A program made the position numbers and the translations under genes. Below are positions 16,893-25,278 of a DNA stretch of 64,000 bases, piece after piece. The stretch is taken from positions 620,001 to 684,000 of the forward strand of contig NZ_QUMQ01000001.1 of NCBI RefSeq assembly GCF_003387075.1, read 5' to 3'. Positions within the stretch are counted from its first letter, which is position 1, and every line of letters begins with the position of its first letter. Source of the stretch: Asanoa ferruginea (GTDB lineage: Bacteria > Actinomycetota > Actinomycetes > Mycobacteriales > Micromonosporaceae). The notes under the pieces are model-generated. The model made no database searches. It was not told where the DNA came from and saw only the letters and a list, made by a program, of their open reading frames with translations.

Positions 16893-18182
16893 ATGAGGCT
16901 TCCCAAGGCCCTGCATGCCCTCTGGGCGGTGCTGGCCGCCACCATCGTCGCGGCGACGTTGTTGGTCGCGGCGCCGGCGCAGGCCGCGTCACTCACCGAA
17001 GTGACCAACTTCGGCACCAACCCCGGCAATCTCCGGATGTATCTCTACGTCCCCAACAACGTCGCCGCGCGGCCCGGCCTGTTGGTCGCCGTGCATTACT
17101 GCACCGGCAGCGGCCCGGCGTTCTACAGTGGAACCGACTTCGCCCGGCTCGCCGACCAATACGGGTTCATCGTCGTCTACCCCTCGGTGACCGCGAGCGA
17201 CGGCTGTTTCGACGTCGCCTCCAATGCCACGCTCACCCACAACGGCGGCAGCGACTCGCTGAGCATCGTCTCGATGACGCGCTACGTGCAGCAGAACTTC
17301 AACGCCGACCCGAACCGTACCTTCGTCACCGGTGTCTCGTCCGGCGCCATGATGACCAACGTGCTGCTCGGCGCCTACCCCGACGTCTTCCGGGCCGGCG
17401 CCGCCTTCGCCGGGGTGCCGTTCGGGTGCTTCGCCGGGTCGGGCAAGTGGAACAGCCAGTGCGCACAGGGCCAGCTCACCCGCACCGCACAGCAGTGGGG
17501 CGATCTCGTCCGCAACGCCTACCCGGGTTACACCGGCGCGCGACCGCGGGTGCAGCTCTGGCATGGGACAAACGACGAGACGCTGTCGTACGTGAACTTC
17601 GGCGAAGCCATCAAACAGTGGACCAATGTGCAGGGGCTGAGCCAGACCCCGACGTCGACCGACAGCCCGCAGTCGGGGTGGACACGCACCCGCTACGCCA
17701 ACAGTTCCGGTCAGGTGCTCGTCGAGGCGACCAGCATGGCCAACACGTCGCACAACCTGCCGGTGCAGGCCGCGGCGGCGATCGCGTTCTTCGGCCTCAA
17801 CGGCGGCGGCGGTCCGACGACGCCACCGCCCACCAGCAACCCGCCGACCACACCCCCGCCGACCACCCCGCCGCCCGGGTCGGGTGGCTGCACCGCCGTG
17901 TTCCAGGTGACAAGTTCATGGCAGGCGGGGTACGTCGCCGCGGTTCGCGTCACCGCCGGCAGCAACGGTGTCAACGGCTGGCGGGTCGGCCTGCCGTTGC
18001 CGGCCGGCAACACCGTCGTCAACTCGTGGAGCGGCCAGTTCAGCGGCTCCGGCAGCGCGACGCAGGTGACCAACGTCAGCTACAACGGCCGCTTGACGGC
18101 GGGTGGGGTCACCGAGTTCGGGTTCCAGGCCAATGGGGCGACGCCGAACCCCGTACCAAATCTGACCTGCACTGCTCTGTGA
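16893..18182 (+). CDS. Secreted CE1/PHB-depolymerase-type esterase with C-terminal CBM2-like domain
   Basis: The 429-residue protein has a signal peptide (1-33, APAQAA), an alpha/beta-hydrolase domain of the PHB depolymerase/acetylxylan-feruloyl esterase type (about 34-305; nucleophile Ser149 in GVSSG, Asp in GTNDE, His in NTSHNLP), a Pro/Thr linker (about 306-331) and a cellulose-binding family 2-like domain (333-429, C-terminal Cys pairing with Cys333). This favours an esterase acting on plant cell-wall polysaccharide over a PHB depolymerase. The ATG follows GAGGAGCGAGAG. Monocistronic by context. Confidence 0.9.
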   Translation: MRLPKALHALWAVLAATIVAATLLVAAPAQAASLTEVTNFGTNPGNLRMYLYVPNNVAARPGLLVAVHYCTGSGPAFYSGTDFARLADQYGFIVVYPSVTASDGCFDVASNATLTHNGGSDSLSIVSMTRYVQQNFNADPNRTFVTGVSSGAMMTNVLLGAYPDVFRAGAAFAGVPFGCFAGSGKWNSQCAQGQLTRTAQQWGDLVRNAYPGYTGARPRVQLWHGTNDETLSYVNFGEAIKQWTNVQGLSQTPTSTDSPQSGWTRTRYANSSGQVLVEATSMANTSHNLPVQAAAAIAFFGLNGGGGPTTPPPTSNPPTTPPPTTPPPGSGGCTAVFQVTSSWQAGYVAAVRVTAGSNGVNGWRVGLPLPAGNTVVNSWSGQFSGSGSATQVTNVSYNGRLTAGGVTEFGFQANGATPNPVPNLTCTAL

Positions 18183-18210
18183 ACCAGGGCGTCAGACATG
18201 ATGTAGCGCC

Positions 18211-18525
18211 ATGACCATGACAGTGGTGGAGATCCATGTTCCGCTGACGCCAGTACCCGGTCTCGGCGAAAACGACTATGCATTTCCGTGGATCGATGAT
18301 GTCGAAGATTTTCTCGCCGGCCTCGAAGAGGCGGAGGAGTTCGACAGCGGAGAAGAATACGGCGATGTCTACGTCTTCTTCATCGCCGGAGCGCCGGACG
18401 AGGTGCTGCTGTCGGTGGCTGCGCGGGTGGCCGGCCTCGAGCGGGTGCCGGCCGGCGCGTTCGCCGTCATCAGTGACGACGAGGCGGAGGAGTTCGGGCG
18501 CGGACGGCGGGTGAGCCTGCCGTAA
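18211..18525 (+). CDS. Small acidic protein of unknown function
   Basis: A 104-residue frame with actinomycete-like codon use and very acidic composition (EDFLAGLEEAEEFDSGEEYG in the middle). I do not recognise a family. It lies 28 bases after the esterase and is followed by a strong hairpin terminator, which supports a real gene. An alternative ATG is two codons in. Confidence 0.65.
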   Translation: MTMTVVEIHVPLTPVPGLGENDYAFPWIDDVEDFLAGLEEAEEFDSGEEYGDVYVFFIAGAPDEVLLSVAARVAGLERVPAGAFAVISDDEAEEFGRGRRVSLP

Positions 18526-18537
18526 CTGGCGCGCTCG

Positions 18538-18568
18538 TGGGCGACCGGCTCGGCGAGCCGGTCGCCCA
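18538..18568. terminator. Bidirectional hairpin terminator
   Basis: Arms TGGGCGACCGGCTC (18538-18551) and GAGCCGGTCGCCCA (18555-18568) are perfect complements with a 3-base loop GGC. It lies between two convergent genes, 13 bases after one stop and 12 before the other. No U-tract, as is usual in high-GC actinomycetes. Confidence 0.85.
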
Positions 18569-18579
18569 GGCGACGCGGG

Positions 18580-19197
18580 TCAGGCGGCCGAGCCGTCCTT
18601 GAGCGCGCGGGCGATGCGGACCACGCGCTCGGCCTGGTGGCGGGCCGCGTTGCGGGTCTGGTCGCCGACCGGGTCGGTGCCGCCGGCGGTGAAGTGCGAC
18701 GTGCCATACGGGTTGCCGTCGGCGAACTTGACCGCGTCGGTGTAGCCGGGAGCGACGACGATGCCCCCGAAGTGGTAGATCGTGTTGTAGAGCGCGATCA
18801 GCGTCGACTCGTGGCCGCCGTGGCGGGTCGCGGTCGAGGTGAAGCCGCTGTAGACCTTGTCGGCCAGCTTGTTCTGCGACCAGAGCGGCGACAGGCTGTC
18901 GAGGAACTGCTTGAGCTGGGCCGCGACGTTGCCGAACCGGGTGGGCGAACCGAAGATCACGGCGTCGGCCCATTCCATGTCGTCCGCCGTCGGCGCGGGG
19001 ATGTCGGCCGTGGCGGCGTGGTGCGCGGCCCAGACCGGGTTGGAGTCGATCGCCGACTGGGGTGCCAGTTCCGCCGCCTTGCGGATCCGGACCTCGGCGC
19101 CGGCCTTCTCAGCAGCGGCGGCGATCTCGTTGGCGATCTCGGTGCCGGTGCCGGTCGACGAGTAGTAGACGATGGCGAGCTTGACGGGATCAGACAT
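18580..19197 (-). CDS. wrbA: NAD(P)H:quinone oxidoreductase, WrbA type
   Basis: A 205-residue flavodoxin-fold protein with the WrbA landmarks: YYSSTGTGTEIA at the FMN phosphate loop, GSPTRFGN, and STATRHGGHEST at the isoalloxazine site. It should carry out two-electron reduction of quinones with NAD(P)H, protecting against redox cycling. Directly upstream lies the MarR gene and two MarR-type palindromes, so it is probably derepressed by quinones or electrophiles. Spacing to the MarR stop is 70 bases. Confidence 0.92.
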   Translation of the reverse strand: MSDPVKLAIVYYSSTGTGTEIANEIAAAAEKAGAEVRIRKAAELAPQSAIDSNPVWAAHHAATADIPAPTADDMEWADAVIFGSPTRFGNVAAQLKQFLDSLSPLWSQNKLADKVYSGFTSTATRHGGHESTLIALYNTIYHFGGIVVAPGYTDAVKFADGNPYGTSHFTAGGTDPVGDQTRNAARHQAERVVRIARALKDGSAA

Positions 19198-19250
19198 GGC
19201 TCTTCTTTCCGTGCTGGGGGGCTTCGTGCGAGTTGAAGCCTAGCCAGCTA

Positions 19251-19268
19251 AGGGTGACGCGTCACCCT
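19251..19268. promoter_or_regulatory. MarR-type palindrome upstream of wrbA
   Basis: AGGGTGACGCGTCACCCT is a perfect 18-base palindrome 53 bases upstream of the wrbA start, ending on the marR stop codon. It shares GGGTGA/TCACCC with the two other sites. Confidence 0.8.
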
Positions 19269-19750
19269 CACGAAGTGGGTGATGTATCACCCATGCCGTC
19301 GGCGATGTTCTCGAGCACCGCGTTCGAGATGGCCGCCAGCGCGTCGACCTGGCGGGGGCTCAGGGCATCGAAGAACAGCCGGCGTACGAACTCGGCGTGC
19401 GCGGGCGCCGCCCGGACGATCGCTTCCCGGCCCGCCGCGGTGAGCGCCACCACCGCGCCCCGGGGCTCGGATTCACAGGACCGCCGCTCGACCAGGTCGC
19501 GCTCGACCATCCGGGAGATCTGGTGGGTCAGCCGGGTTTTCTCCCAGCGGAGCAGTTCGCGCAACTCGAAGACGCGCAGGCACGAATCGGGCGCGTCGGA
19601 CAGGCCGACGAGGACGGCGTAGTCGGCCACCGAAAGGCCGAAGGTGGTGAGCAGGTGCCGGTTCATGTGCCGGCGCACGTCTTCCTCCATCGTGAGGAAG
19701 GCCCGCCAGGCGGCCAGCTCGCGATCGCTCAACCAGTGCGGCTCGGGCAT
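19268..19750 (-). CDS. MarR-family transcriptional regulator
   Basis: ATG 19750 is chosen because upstream residues would run through the palindromic operator. The 160-residue protein shows the MarR fold: helical N-terminus, winged HTH (SVADYAVLVGLSDAP, LRVFELRELLRWEKTRLTHQ, then the wing RRSCESEPRGAVVALT) and C-terminal dimer helices. It precedes wrbA on the same strand and is surrounded by three copies of its probable operator, implying repression of itself and wrbA. Confidence 0.92.
   Translation of the reverse strand: MPEPHWLSDRELAAWRAFLTMEEDVRRHMNRHLLTTFGLSVADYAVLVGLSDAPDSCLRVFELRELLRWEKTRLTHQISRMVERDLVERRSCESEPRGAVVALTAAGREAIVRAAPAHAEFVRRLFFDALSPRQVDALAAISNAVLENIADGMGDTSPTS
19276..19293. 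promoter_or_regulatory. MarR-type palindrome inside the 3' end of marR
   Basis: TGGGTGAT-GT-ATCACCCA has perfect 8-base arms. Its centre is 25 bases from that of the site at 19251, and it overlaps the last codons of the regulator, probably as part of the wrbA control region. Confidence 0.75.
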
Positions 19751-19763
19751 GCCGGCGAGTCTA

Positions 19764-19795
19764 CCCGGCAAGGGTGATGAATCACCCTTGCCGGG
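19764..19795. promoter_or_regulatory. 32-bp MarR-type palindrome upstream of marR
   Basis: Perfect 15-base arms CCCGGCAAGGGTGAT and ATCACCCTTGCCGGG flank GA, centred about 30 bases upstream of the marR start and 13 bases after the FAH stop. It contains the GGGTGAT/ATCACCC core of the other sites. As RNA it would also be a strong hairpin and could end the upstream operon. Confidence 0.85.
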
Positions 19796-19808
19796 ATGCA
19801 TCTTTGGG

Positions 19809-20660
19809 TCAGGCCTGACCGACGAGCTGCCGCTGGTGACCCAGGCCCTCGATCTCCAGGTCGACCACGTCGCCGGCGGCCAGGTAGGGGAAGCGGCCCG
19901 ACAGCGCCACGCCCTGGGGCGTGCCGGTGTTGAGCAGGTCGCCCGGCTCCAGCACGGTGAGCTGGCTGAGCTGGTAGATCAGGGTGGCGACGCCGAAGAT
20001 CATGTCGCGGGTCGTCGAGTCCTGGCGGGGCTCGCCGTTGACCCACGAGCGCAGCCGCAGCGCCTGGGGGTCGGCCACCTCGTCGGCGGTGACCAGCCAC
20101 GGGCCGAGCGGGTTGAACGTCTCGCAGCTCTTGCCCTTCGACCACTGACCGCCGCTCTGCTTGATCTGCAGGTCACGCTCGGACACGTCGTTGGCGATCG
20201 TGTAGCCGGCGACGTAGGACAACGCCTCGTCCGGCGACGCGAGATAGCGGGCCCGGCGGCCGATCACCACGGCCAGCTCCACCTCCCAGTCGGTCTCCTT
20301 GGAGCCGCGCGGGATCAGCACCTCGTCATCGGGCCCGACCACCGTGTTGGGCGCCTTGTAGAACATCACCGGCTGCTCCGGCGGCTGGGCACCCGACTCG
20401 GCCGCGTGCGCCGCGTAGTTCATGCCGATGCAGAGCACCACGCTCGGGCGGGCGATCGGCGCGCCGACCCGCTGCCCGGTCGCGTCGAACGCCGGCAGTT
20501 CACCAGCCGCGTGCGCCGCGCGAACCCGCTCGATGCCGTCGCCGGCGAAGAACGCCGGGTCGATGTCGGCGGTGACCCCGCCAAGGTCGAAATACTGACC
20601 GGACCCGTCGAGTAGGACGGGACGTTCGGCGCCGGCCGGCCCGATCCGCATCAGTCGCAT
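19809..20660 (-). CDS. Fumarylacetoacetate hydrolase family protein (possible 2,4-diketo-3-deoxyaldonate hydrolase)
   Basis: ATG 20660 follows AAGGAG. The 283-residue product has the FAH fold: an N-terminal lid beginning MRLMRIGPAGAERP, then GMNYAAHA, the metal-binding ETDWEVELAVVIG and ANDVSERDLQ, and GTPQG. Cytoplasmic Mg-dependent C-C hydrolases of this subgroup include 2,4-diketo-3-deoxy-L-fuconate/rhamnonate hydrolases and ureidoglycolate-lyase-like proteins. The SDR gene 16 bases upstream matches the usual partner in the oxidative deoxyaldonate pathway, which supports the first reading; the exact sugar is inferred. It is the last gene of the leftward operon. Confidence 0.85.
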   Translation of the reverse strand: MRLMRIGPAGAERPVLLDGSGQYFDLGGVTADIDPAFFAGDGIERVRAAHAAGELPAFDATGQRVGAPIARPSVVLCIGMNYAAHAAESGAQPPEQPVMFYKAPNTVVGPDDEVLIPRGSKETDWEVELAVVIGRRARYLASPDEALSYVAGYTIANDVSERDLQIKQSGGQWSKGKSCETFNPLGPWLVTADEVADPQALRLRSWVNGEPRQDSTTRDMIFGVATLIYQLSQLTVLEPGDLLNTGTPQGVALSGRFPYLAAGDVVDLEIEGLGHQRQLVGQA

Positions 20661-20676
20661 GCCGCTTCTCCTTCGT

Positions 20677-21411
20677 TCAGGCGGCGACCAGGCCGCCGTC
20701 GATGACCAGCTCGGTGCCGGTGACGAACTCGGCCTCGTCGGACGCCAGATAGAGCGCCGCCGCGGCCACCTCGCCCGGGGTGGCCAACCGGCCCATCGGC
20801 TGCCGGGCGACGAGCTGGGCGCGCGTCGCGTCGGGGTCGTCGGTCGCGGCGAGGAGCCGGCCCACCCAGGGCGAGTCGACGGTACCCGGGCACACCGAGT
20901 TGGCCCGCACCCCGGTCCCCGCGTATTGCACGGCGACCTGCTTCGTGAACGTGATGACCGCGCCCTTGCTGGCGCAGTAGGCGGCCCGGTCCTTGAGCCC
21001 GACCAACCCGGCGGCCGACGCGGTGTTGACGATCGCGCCGCGCCGTTGCCGCAACATGTGCGGCAACGCGTATTTACAGCCCAGGAAGACACCGCGGGTG
21101 TTGACCGCGAACACGGCGTCCCACTCCTCGACAGTGCATTCGATCGGATCGGTTATCGACGAAAGCCCAGCGTTGTTGCATAAAACATCGATCCGCCCGG
21201 TCTCGGCAACGGCCTGAGCAACGGCGGCTTCGACATCGGCCGGGACCGTCACGTCAACTTTCAACGCGATGCTCCCGGCCGGGCACCCTTCCGGGGCGAG
21301 GTCGGCCGCATAGACCGCGGCGCCCTCGGCCAGAAACCGCCGGGCCATCTCGAACCCGATCCCCGACCCCGCGCCGGTGACCAACACCGTGCGCCCGTCA
21401 AACCTGTTCAC
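20677..21411 (-). CDS. SDR oxidoreductase (possible 2-keto-3-deoxyaldonate dehydrogenase)
   Basis: GTG 21411 has AAGGAG upstream and overlaps the enolase-like stop by four bases (GTGA). The 244-residue classical SDR has GAGSGIG, NNAG, and an intact YCASK. Its pairing with a downstream FAH hydrolase is the arrangement seen for 2-keto-3-deoxy-L-fuconate dehydrogenases, which form the diketo acid that the hydrolase splits. Function assigned by context. Confidence 0.88.
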   Translation of the reverse strand: MNRFDGRTVLVTGAGSGIGFEMARRFLAEGAAVYAADLAPEGCPAGSIALKVDVTVPADVEAAVAQAVAETGRIDVLCNNAGLSSITDPIECTVEEWDAVFAVNTRGVFLGCKYALPHMLRQRRGAIVNTASAAGLVGLKDRAAYCASKGAVITFTKQVAVQYAGTGVRANSVCPGTVDSPWVGRLLAATDDPDATRAQLVARQPMGRLATPGEVAAAALYLASDEAEFVTGTELVIDGGLVAA

Positions 21412-22661
21412 CGCGTCTCCTTCCACGGCCCGGCGAACGTGGTGTCCTCCAGCGCCGCGAGTTCCAGCAACCTGTTCCATTTCGCGGTCCGCTCGGACCG
21501 GTGCGTCGACCCGACCTTGATCTGCCCGGCCCGCCACCCGACCGCGAGATCGGCCACCCACGCGTCCTCGGTCTCCCCCGACCGGGCGGAGACGATCGTC
21601 CGATAGCCGGCGTCCCGCGCCGCCCGAACCACCGCCGCCGCGCCACTGACCAGCCCGTTCTGGTTGGGCTTGACCAGGACGGCGTTGCCGACGCCGGCTG
21701 CGACACCGCGGGCCAGACGGTCCAGATCAGTGACAAAAAGATCATCACCAACCAGTTGTACGCCCGGCAGCCGGCCGGTCGCGGCCGCCCACCCGGCCCA
21801 GTCGTCTTCCGCGAGCGGGTCTTCGACGGAGAGCACCGGATAGTCGGCGCACCAGGACGCCACCTCGTCGATCAGCTCGGTCGCGGTGAGCCGACGCCCT
21901 TCACGGCGCAGGTGATAGGCGCCCCCGTCGAAGAACTCGGTCGCGGCGAGGTCGAGCGCGAGCCCGACCCGACCGGTCAGCCCGGCGGCGTCGATGCCGT
22001 CGACCACCAGCTCCAGCGCGGCCCGGTTGGTCGGCAGCCGCAGCCCGAGGCCGCCCTCGTCGGCAACCAACGCCGCGGCGTCGTGGCCGCGGCGTTGGGC
22101 CAGCTCCGCGGTGGCCGTGCGGACGGCGGCGGCCCACTCGATCGCCTCGGCGAAGCCGGTCGCCGCGTGCGGGATCACCAGCACGTCCTGGATGTCGATG
22201 GCGGAGGCGGCGTGCGCGCCACCCGAGACGATGTTGACCATCGGCATCGGCAGCAGCAGGGGCCCGTCGCCGGCGAGCTGGCGGGCCAGGGTGACGCCGG
22301 CTTCGGCCGCACCCGCGCGGGCTGCGGCAACCGAGACGGCCAGCACGGCGTTGGCACCGACGGCGGCGTAGGGCGGCTTGTCGACCGAACGCAACGCGTC
22401 GTCGACCGCGGCGATGTCGACGCCGATGACCGCGGCCGCGAGCGCACCCTCCACATGGGACACAGCGGTCCGCACGCCCCGGCCGCCGTAGCGGGCGCCG
22501 CCGTCGCGCAGCTCGACCGCTTCGTGCGAGCCCGCCGATGCACCCGACGGAACGGTCGCGGTCGCGGCCGCTCCCCCGTCGAGCGTGACCCGGCAGGCAA
22601 CGGTCGGCCGCCCACGCGAGTCAAGCGCCTCCCAGCCCCGCACTTCCCGGACCCGGCTCAT
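21408..22661 (-). CDS. Enolase paralogue with altered active-site motif
   Basis: The 417-residue protein aligns along the whole length of enolase: SGAHAAS (His150), DEGG (Glu202), LDLAATEF (Asp237), SVEDP (Glu280), GDD (Asp307), KPNQNG (Lys331). In the phosphate-binding loop, canonical SHRSGETED reads SARSGETED, so the His next to the phosphate-binding Arg is Ala359. Together with its place in a catabolic operon this suggests a secondary enolase or a related activity on a modified 2-phosphoglycerate-like acid. Its ATG overlaps the phosphotransferase stop (ATGA). Confidence 0.88.
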   Translation of the reverse strand: MSRVREVRGWEALDSRGRPTVACRVTLDGGAAATATVPSGASAGSHEAVELRDGGARYGGRGVRTAVSHVEGALAAAVIGVDIAAVDDALRSVDKPPYAAVGANAVLAVSVAAARAGAAEAGVTLARQLAGDGPLLLPMPMVNIVSGGAHAASAIDIQDVLVIPHAATGFAEAIEWAAAVRTATAELAQRRGHDAAALVADEGGLGLRLPTNRAALELVVDGIDAAGLTGRVGLALDLAATEFFDGGAYHLRREGRRLTATELIDEVASWCADYPVLSVEDPLAEDDWAGWAAATGRLPGVQLVGDDLFVTDLDRLARGVAAGVGNAVLVKPNQNGLVSGAAAVVRAARDAGYRTIVSARSGETEDAWVADLAVGWRAGQIKVGSTHRSERTAKWNRLLELAALEDTTFAGPWKETR

Positions 22662-23626
22662 CCGGCGCGATCCCAGAGGTCGTCGATTGGCGGGCTCGAC
22701 GGCAGTGACAGGGCGTGGACCGCCAAGGCTCGCACTCGGTCTCGGCCGGCGGGGGTCAGGTAGGTGGCGGGCGATTTGCCGTCTACCCGGGCCAGTAGGA
22801 GACAGGCGGTGTGCCAGCCGAGGCGGGTTGAGGTGGTCGGTCCGTAGCCCGTTTGGAAAGCCGTCGCAGCGGCGCGTAACGCGGGTGCGGCGGCTGGGCG
22901 GTGGATCGCCTTGAGGAGGAGGTGGCATTGGAGGAACGCCAGGTCGAAGACGGCCGCGCCGACGTGGGCTACCTCGAAGTCCAGCACCCATAGCGGACCG
23001 TCGGGGGCTACCAGGACGTTCTTCGGGGAGAAGTCGCCGTGTACGAGGCAGTCGCGCGCCGTCGTCAGGTCGGTGATGCAGGCGTCGATCGCTGGTGTGA
23101 GCGCGGGATGGCGGTCGCGGATCACCCGGTGGAACGGCGCGACCCGGAGTTGTTCGAACGCCTCGTAGTCGGCGAAGCGCTCCGCGACAACCGGGTCGCC
23201 CCAGGTTTGCTGGTGCCAGGCGGACAACAGACGGCCGAGAGCTGAAGCCACTGCCGCGAAACGGGCGCCCGACGGCGGCTCGTCGAGCAGCACGGTCTTC
23301 CACGGCTGCCAGCCGGGCGGCGCCGCGGTCATCGTCAGGACCAACGCCGCCGGGTCCACGTCAACCAGTTCCGGCGTGTGTGCCGGGGTGATCTCGTGCA
23401 GGAGCGCCAGCGCTGCCGCCTCGGTCAGCAAGCGTTCCGGCTTGGCCAGCCACTCCGTCGCCACCGACAGACGATCGAGCGCCTGCTTCACCACCAGCCG
23501 GCGGTCGCCCCCGGAGACCAGCACCACCACGCCCGAGACGCCGCCGGTCAGGAGGGTTGCCGTGCCGCCGCCGGGGATGACGCCTCGGCCGCGTAGGTGT
23601 TCTACCGCGTTTTCGATGGTGAGCAT
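22658..23626 (-). CDS. Aminoglycoside phosphotransferase (APH)-family small-molecule kinase
   Basis: A 322-residue APH-fold protein: Lys47 in the N-lobe, catalytic loop VHGDFSPKNVL (Asp198) and metal-binding LDFE (Asp216). The family phosphorylates small alcohols as well as antibiotics, for instance methylthioribose and homoserine. In an operon between GntR and an enolase paralogue a catabolic hydroxy-acid or sugar kinase, possibly a glycerate-like kinase feeding the enolase, is more likely than resistance. Its ATG overlaps the GntR stop by one base. Confidence 0.85.
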   Translation of the reverse strand: MLTIENAVEHLRGRGVIPGGGTATLLTGGVSGVVVLVSGGDRRLVVKQALDRLSVATEWLAKPERLLTEAAALALLHEITPAHTPELVDVDPAALVLTMTAAPPGWQPWKTVLLDEPPSGARFAAVASALGRLLSAWHQQTWGDPVVAERFADYEAFEQLRVAPFHRVIRDRHPALTPAIDACITDLTTARDCLVHGDFSPKNVLVAPDGPLWVLDFEVAHVGAAVFDLAFLQCHLLLKAIHRPAAAPALRAAATAFQTGYGPTTSTRLGWHTACLLLARVDGKSPATYLTPAGRDRVRALAVHALSLPSSPPIDDLWDRAG

Positions 23627-24297
23627 CAGTCGGTGAAGTAGTCGGGCTGGTCGTGGCGCAGTGCGGGTGCCTGTGCGGCGGCCCGGCGGGCGTGGGCCCG
23701 GACCAGCTCGCTGCCGCCGGCCACGTCGCCGCGGTCGAGGGCGTCGACGATGGCCCGGTGTTCGGCCAGCAGGTCGCGCAGGGTGCGCGGGTCGGGCAGG
23801 CTCAGCCGGCGTAGCCGGTCGAGTTGGACCTTCATCCGGACCACCGCTTGCCAGGCGCCCGGGTGGCCGCTCATCACGAAGATCTGCTCGTGTAACGCCT
23901 CGTCGGCGGCGAAGAACTCGTCGAGGTCGCGAGCCCGGACCGCGACCCGCTGCTGGTCCAGCAGGCGGCGCAGCCGCGAGACGTCGTTGGAGCCGCAGGC
24001 GCCGGCGAACGCCGCCACCTCGAGGTTTTCGCGGACGAAGCGGGCCTCTTCCACGTCGCTCATCCCGATCAGGGCCACCTTGGTGCCGACCTGGGGCACC
24101 ACCTGCACCAGGCCCGCGTCGGCCAGCCGGGCGATCGCCTCGCGCAGCGGCGTGCGGCTCACACCGAGCTGCTCGGCTAGGTCGGTCTCCGAGAGCGTGG
24201 CGCCCGGTGTCAGGCGCAGGTCGCGGATCGCTGTCGCCAGCGCCGCGTAGACCTCGTCAGAAGCGCGGCCTCGGCTGCGCAGGACCGGCATCAGCAT
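23626..24297 (-). CDS. GntR-family regulator, FCD subfamily
   Basis: The 223-residue protein has the GntR winged HTH (LSETDLAEQLGVSRTPLREA) followed by an all-helical FCD effector domain with a likely metal site. It heads the block APH kinase, enolase paralogue, SDR and FAH, with start-stop overlaps between the first ones, and probably represses it in response to a sugar acid. A CTTGTATGCAAG palindrome lies just upstream. Confidence 0.92.
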   Translation of the reverse strand: MLMPVLRSRGRASDEVYAALATAIRDLRLTPGATLSETDLAEQLGVSRTPLREAIARLADAGLVQVVPQVGTKVALIGMSDVEEARFVRENLEVAAFAGACGSNDVSRLRRLLDQQRVAVRARDLDEFFAADEALHEQIFVMSGHPGAWQAVVRMKVQLDRLRRLSLPDPRTLRDLLAEHRAIVDALDRGDVAGGSELVRAHARRAAAQAPALRHDQPDYFTD

Positions 24298-24323
24298 GAA
24301 GCCGACCTTGGCACACTAGTGCA

Positions 24324-24335
24324 CTTGTATGCAAG
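24324..24335. promoter_or_regulatory. Candidate FCD-GntR operator
   Basis: CTTG-TATG-CAAG resembles the TTGTATNCAA-type sites bound by FCD regulators. It lies 26 bases upstream of the GntR start, between it and the end of the hydrolase gene. Confidence 0.55.
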
Positions 24336-24336
24336 G

Positions 24337-25278
24337 TCACGATCGGTAAAGAGCCCGACGCAACGACGACGTCCGCTCCTCCACCGAGCGCAGGCTGATC
24401 GCGGCCGACGGGAAGAACTCCCAGCCGTGGAAGGCGCCCGGGAAGACGTGCAGCTCGGTCGGCACGCCCGCGCGCATCAGCCGCGCCGCATAGTCGACGC
24501 ACTCGTCGCGGAACACCTCCAGCTCACCCACGCACAGGTAGGTGGGCGGCAGGCCGGCCAGGTCGGTGGCCCGCGCCGGCGCCGCATACTCCGACACATC
24601 CGGCCCGCCGGCCGCGTCGCCGAGCAGCGCCCGCCACGCGTAGCGGTTGGACGACGCGGTCCACCCGAGGCGCGGGTCGTCGAACGCGGAGCTTGACGCC
24701 GTCCGGCCACGGTCGTCGAGCATCGGCGCGACCAGCATCTGGAAGGCCAGCGAAGGGCCGCCCGCGTCCCGCCAACGCAGCGCGGTCGCCGCAGCCAAAC
24801 CGCCACCCGCGGAGCCGCCGCCGATGGCGATCCGCGCCGGGTCGACACCTAGCGCCGCGGCGTTGTCGAAGAACCAGCTCAGCGCCGCGTAACAGTCGTC
24901 GACCTGCGCGGGATAAGGGTCCTCGGGCGCGAGCCGGTAGTCGACCGAAACGGTCACGCAGGGCGCGGCGGCGGTGTAGCCGACCGGCGCCGCATCGCTG
25001 CGCGCGCTGCCGACCAGCAGCCCGCCGCCGTGGATCCACAACAAACCAGGCAACGGGCCGGAAACCCCAACCGGGCGGAACACCCGAACAGGCACCGACC
25101 GGGCCAACGAGTCCGAGTGCGTCACGCGCGGGTCGCTCATCGCCGCGGGCTCCACTAGCCACGGCTCACGAGCGGCCGACAGCTCGGCGTAAGAACGCGA
25201 ACTCAACTCTTCGAACGGAGCATCCAAAGCCGAAAGAAAGGCAGCCAGCTCAGGGTCGAGATTGGGATGGAACGTCAT
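24337..25278 (-). CDS. Alpha/beta hydrolase of the hormone-sensitive lipase family
   Basis: The 313-residue protein has the HSL oxyanion motif HGGG (83-86), nucleophile Ser156 in GGGSAGG and a C-terminal His in GAFHGWE. The acid position, usually an Asp before xLRDE, reads GELEVFRDE, so Glu may serve. Carboxylesterase activity is expected, perhaps removing acyl groups from imported sugars or opening a lactone. Its start overlaps the upstream GntR stop (ATGA). Confidence 0.88.
   Translation of the reverse strand: MTFHPNLDPELAAFLSALDAPFEELSSRSYAELSAAREPWLVEPAAMSDPRVTHSDSLARSVPVRVFRPVGVSGPLPGLLWIHGGGLLVGSARSDAAPVGYTAAAPCVTVSVDYRLAPEDPYPAQVDDCYAALSWFFDNAAALGVDPARIAIGGGSAGGGLAAATALRWRDAGGPSLAFQMLVAPMLDDRGRTASSSAFDDPRLGWTASSNRYAWRALLGDAAGGPDVSEYAAPARATDLAGLPPTYLCVGELEVFRDECVDYAARLMRAGVPTELHVFPGAFHGWEFFPSAAISLRSVEERTSSLRRALYRS

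Noticed and set aside
19764-19795. Plain intrinsic terminator after the FAH gene
   Set aside because: A terminator role is not excluded, but the shared GGGTGAT/ATCACCC core in two other sites makes operator the better main call.
22658-23626. Aminoglycoside resistance gene
   Set aside because: APH fold only; operon context is catabolic and no resistance-specific residues could be identified.
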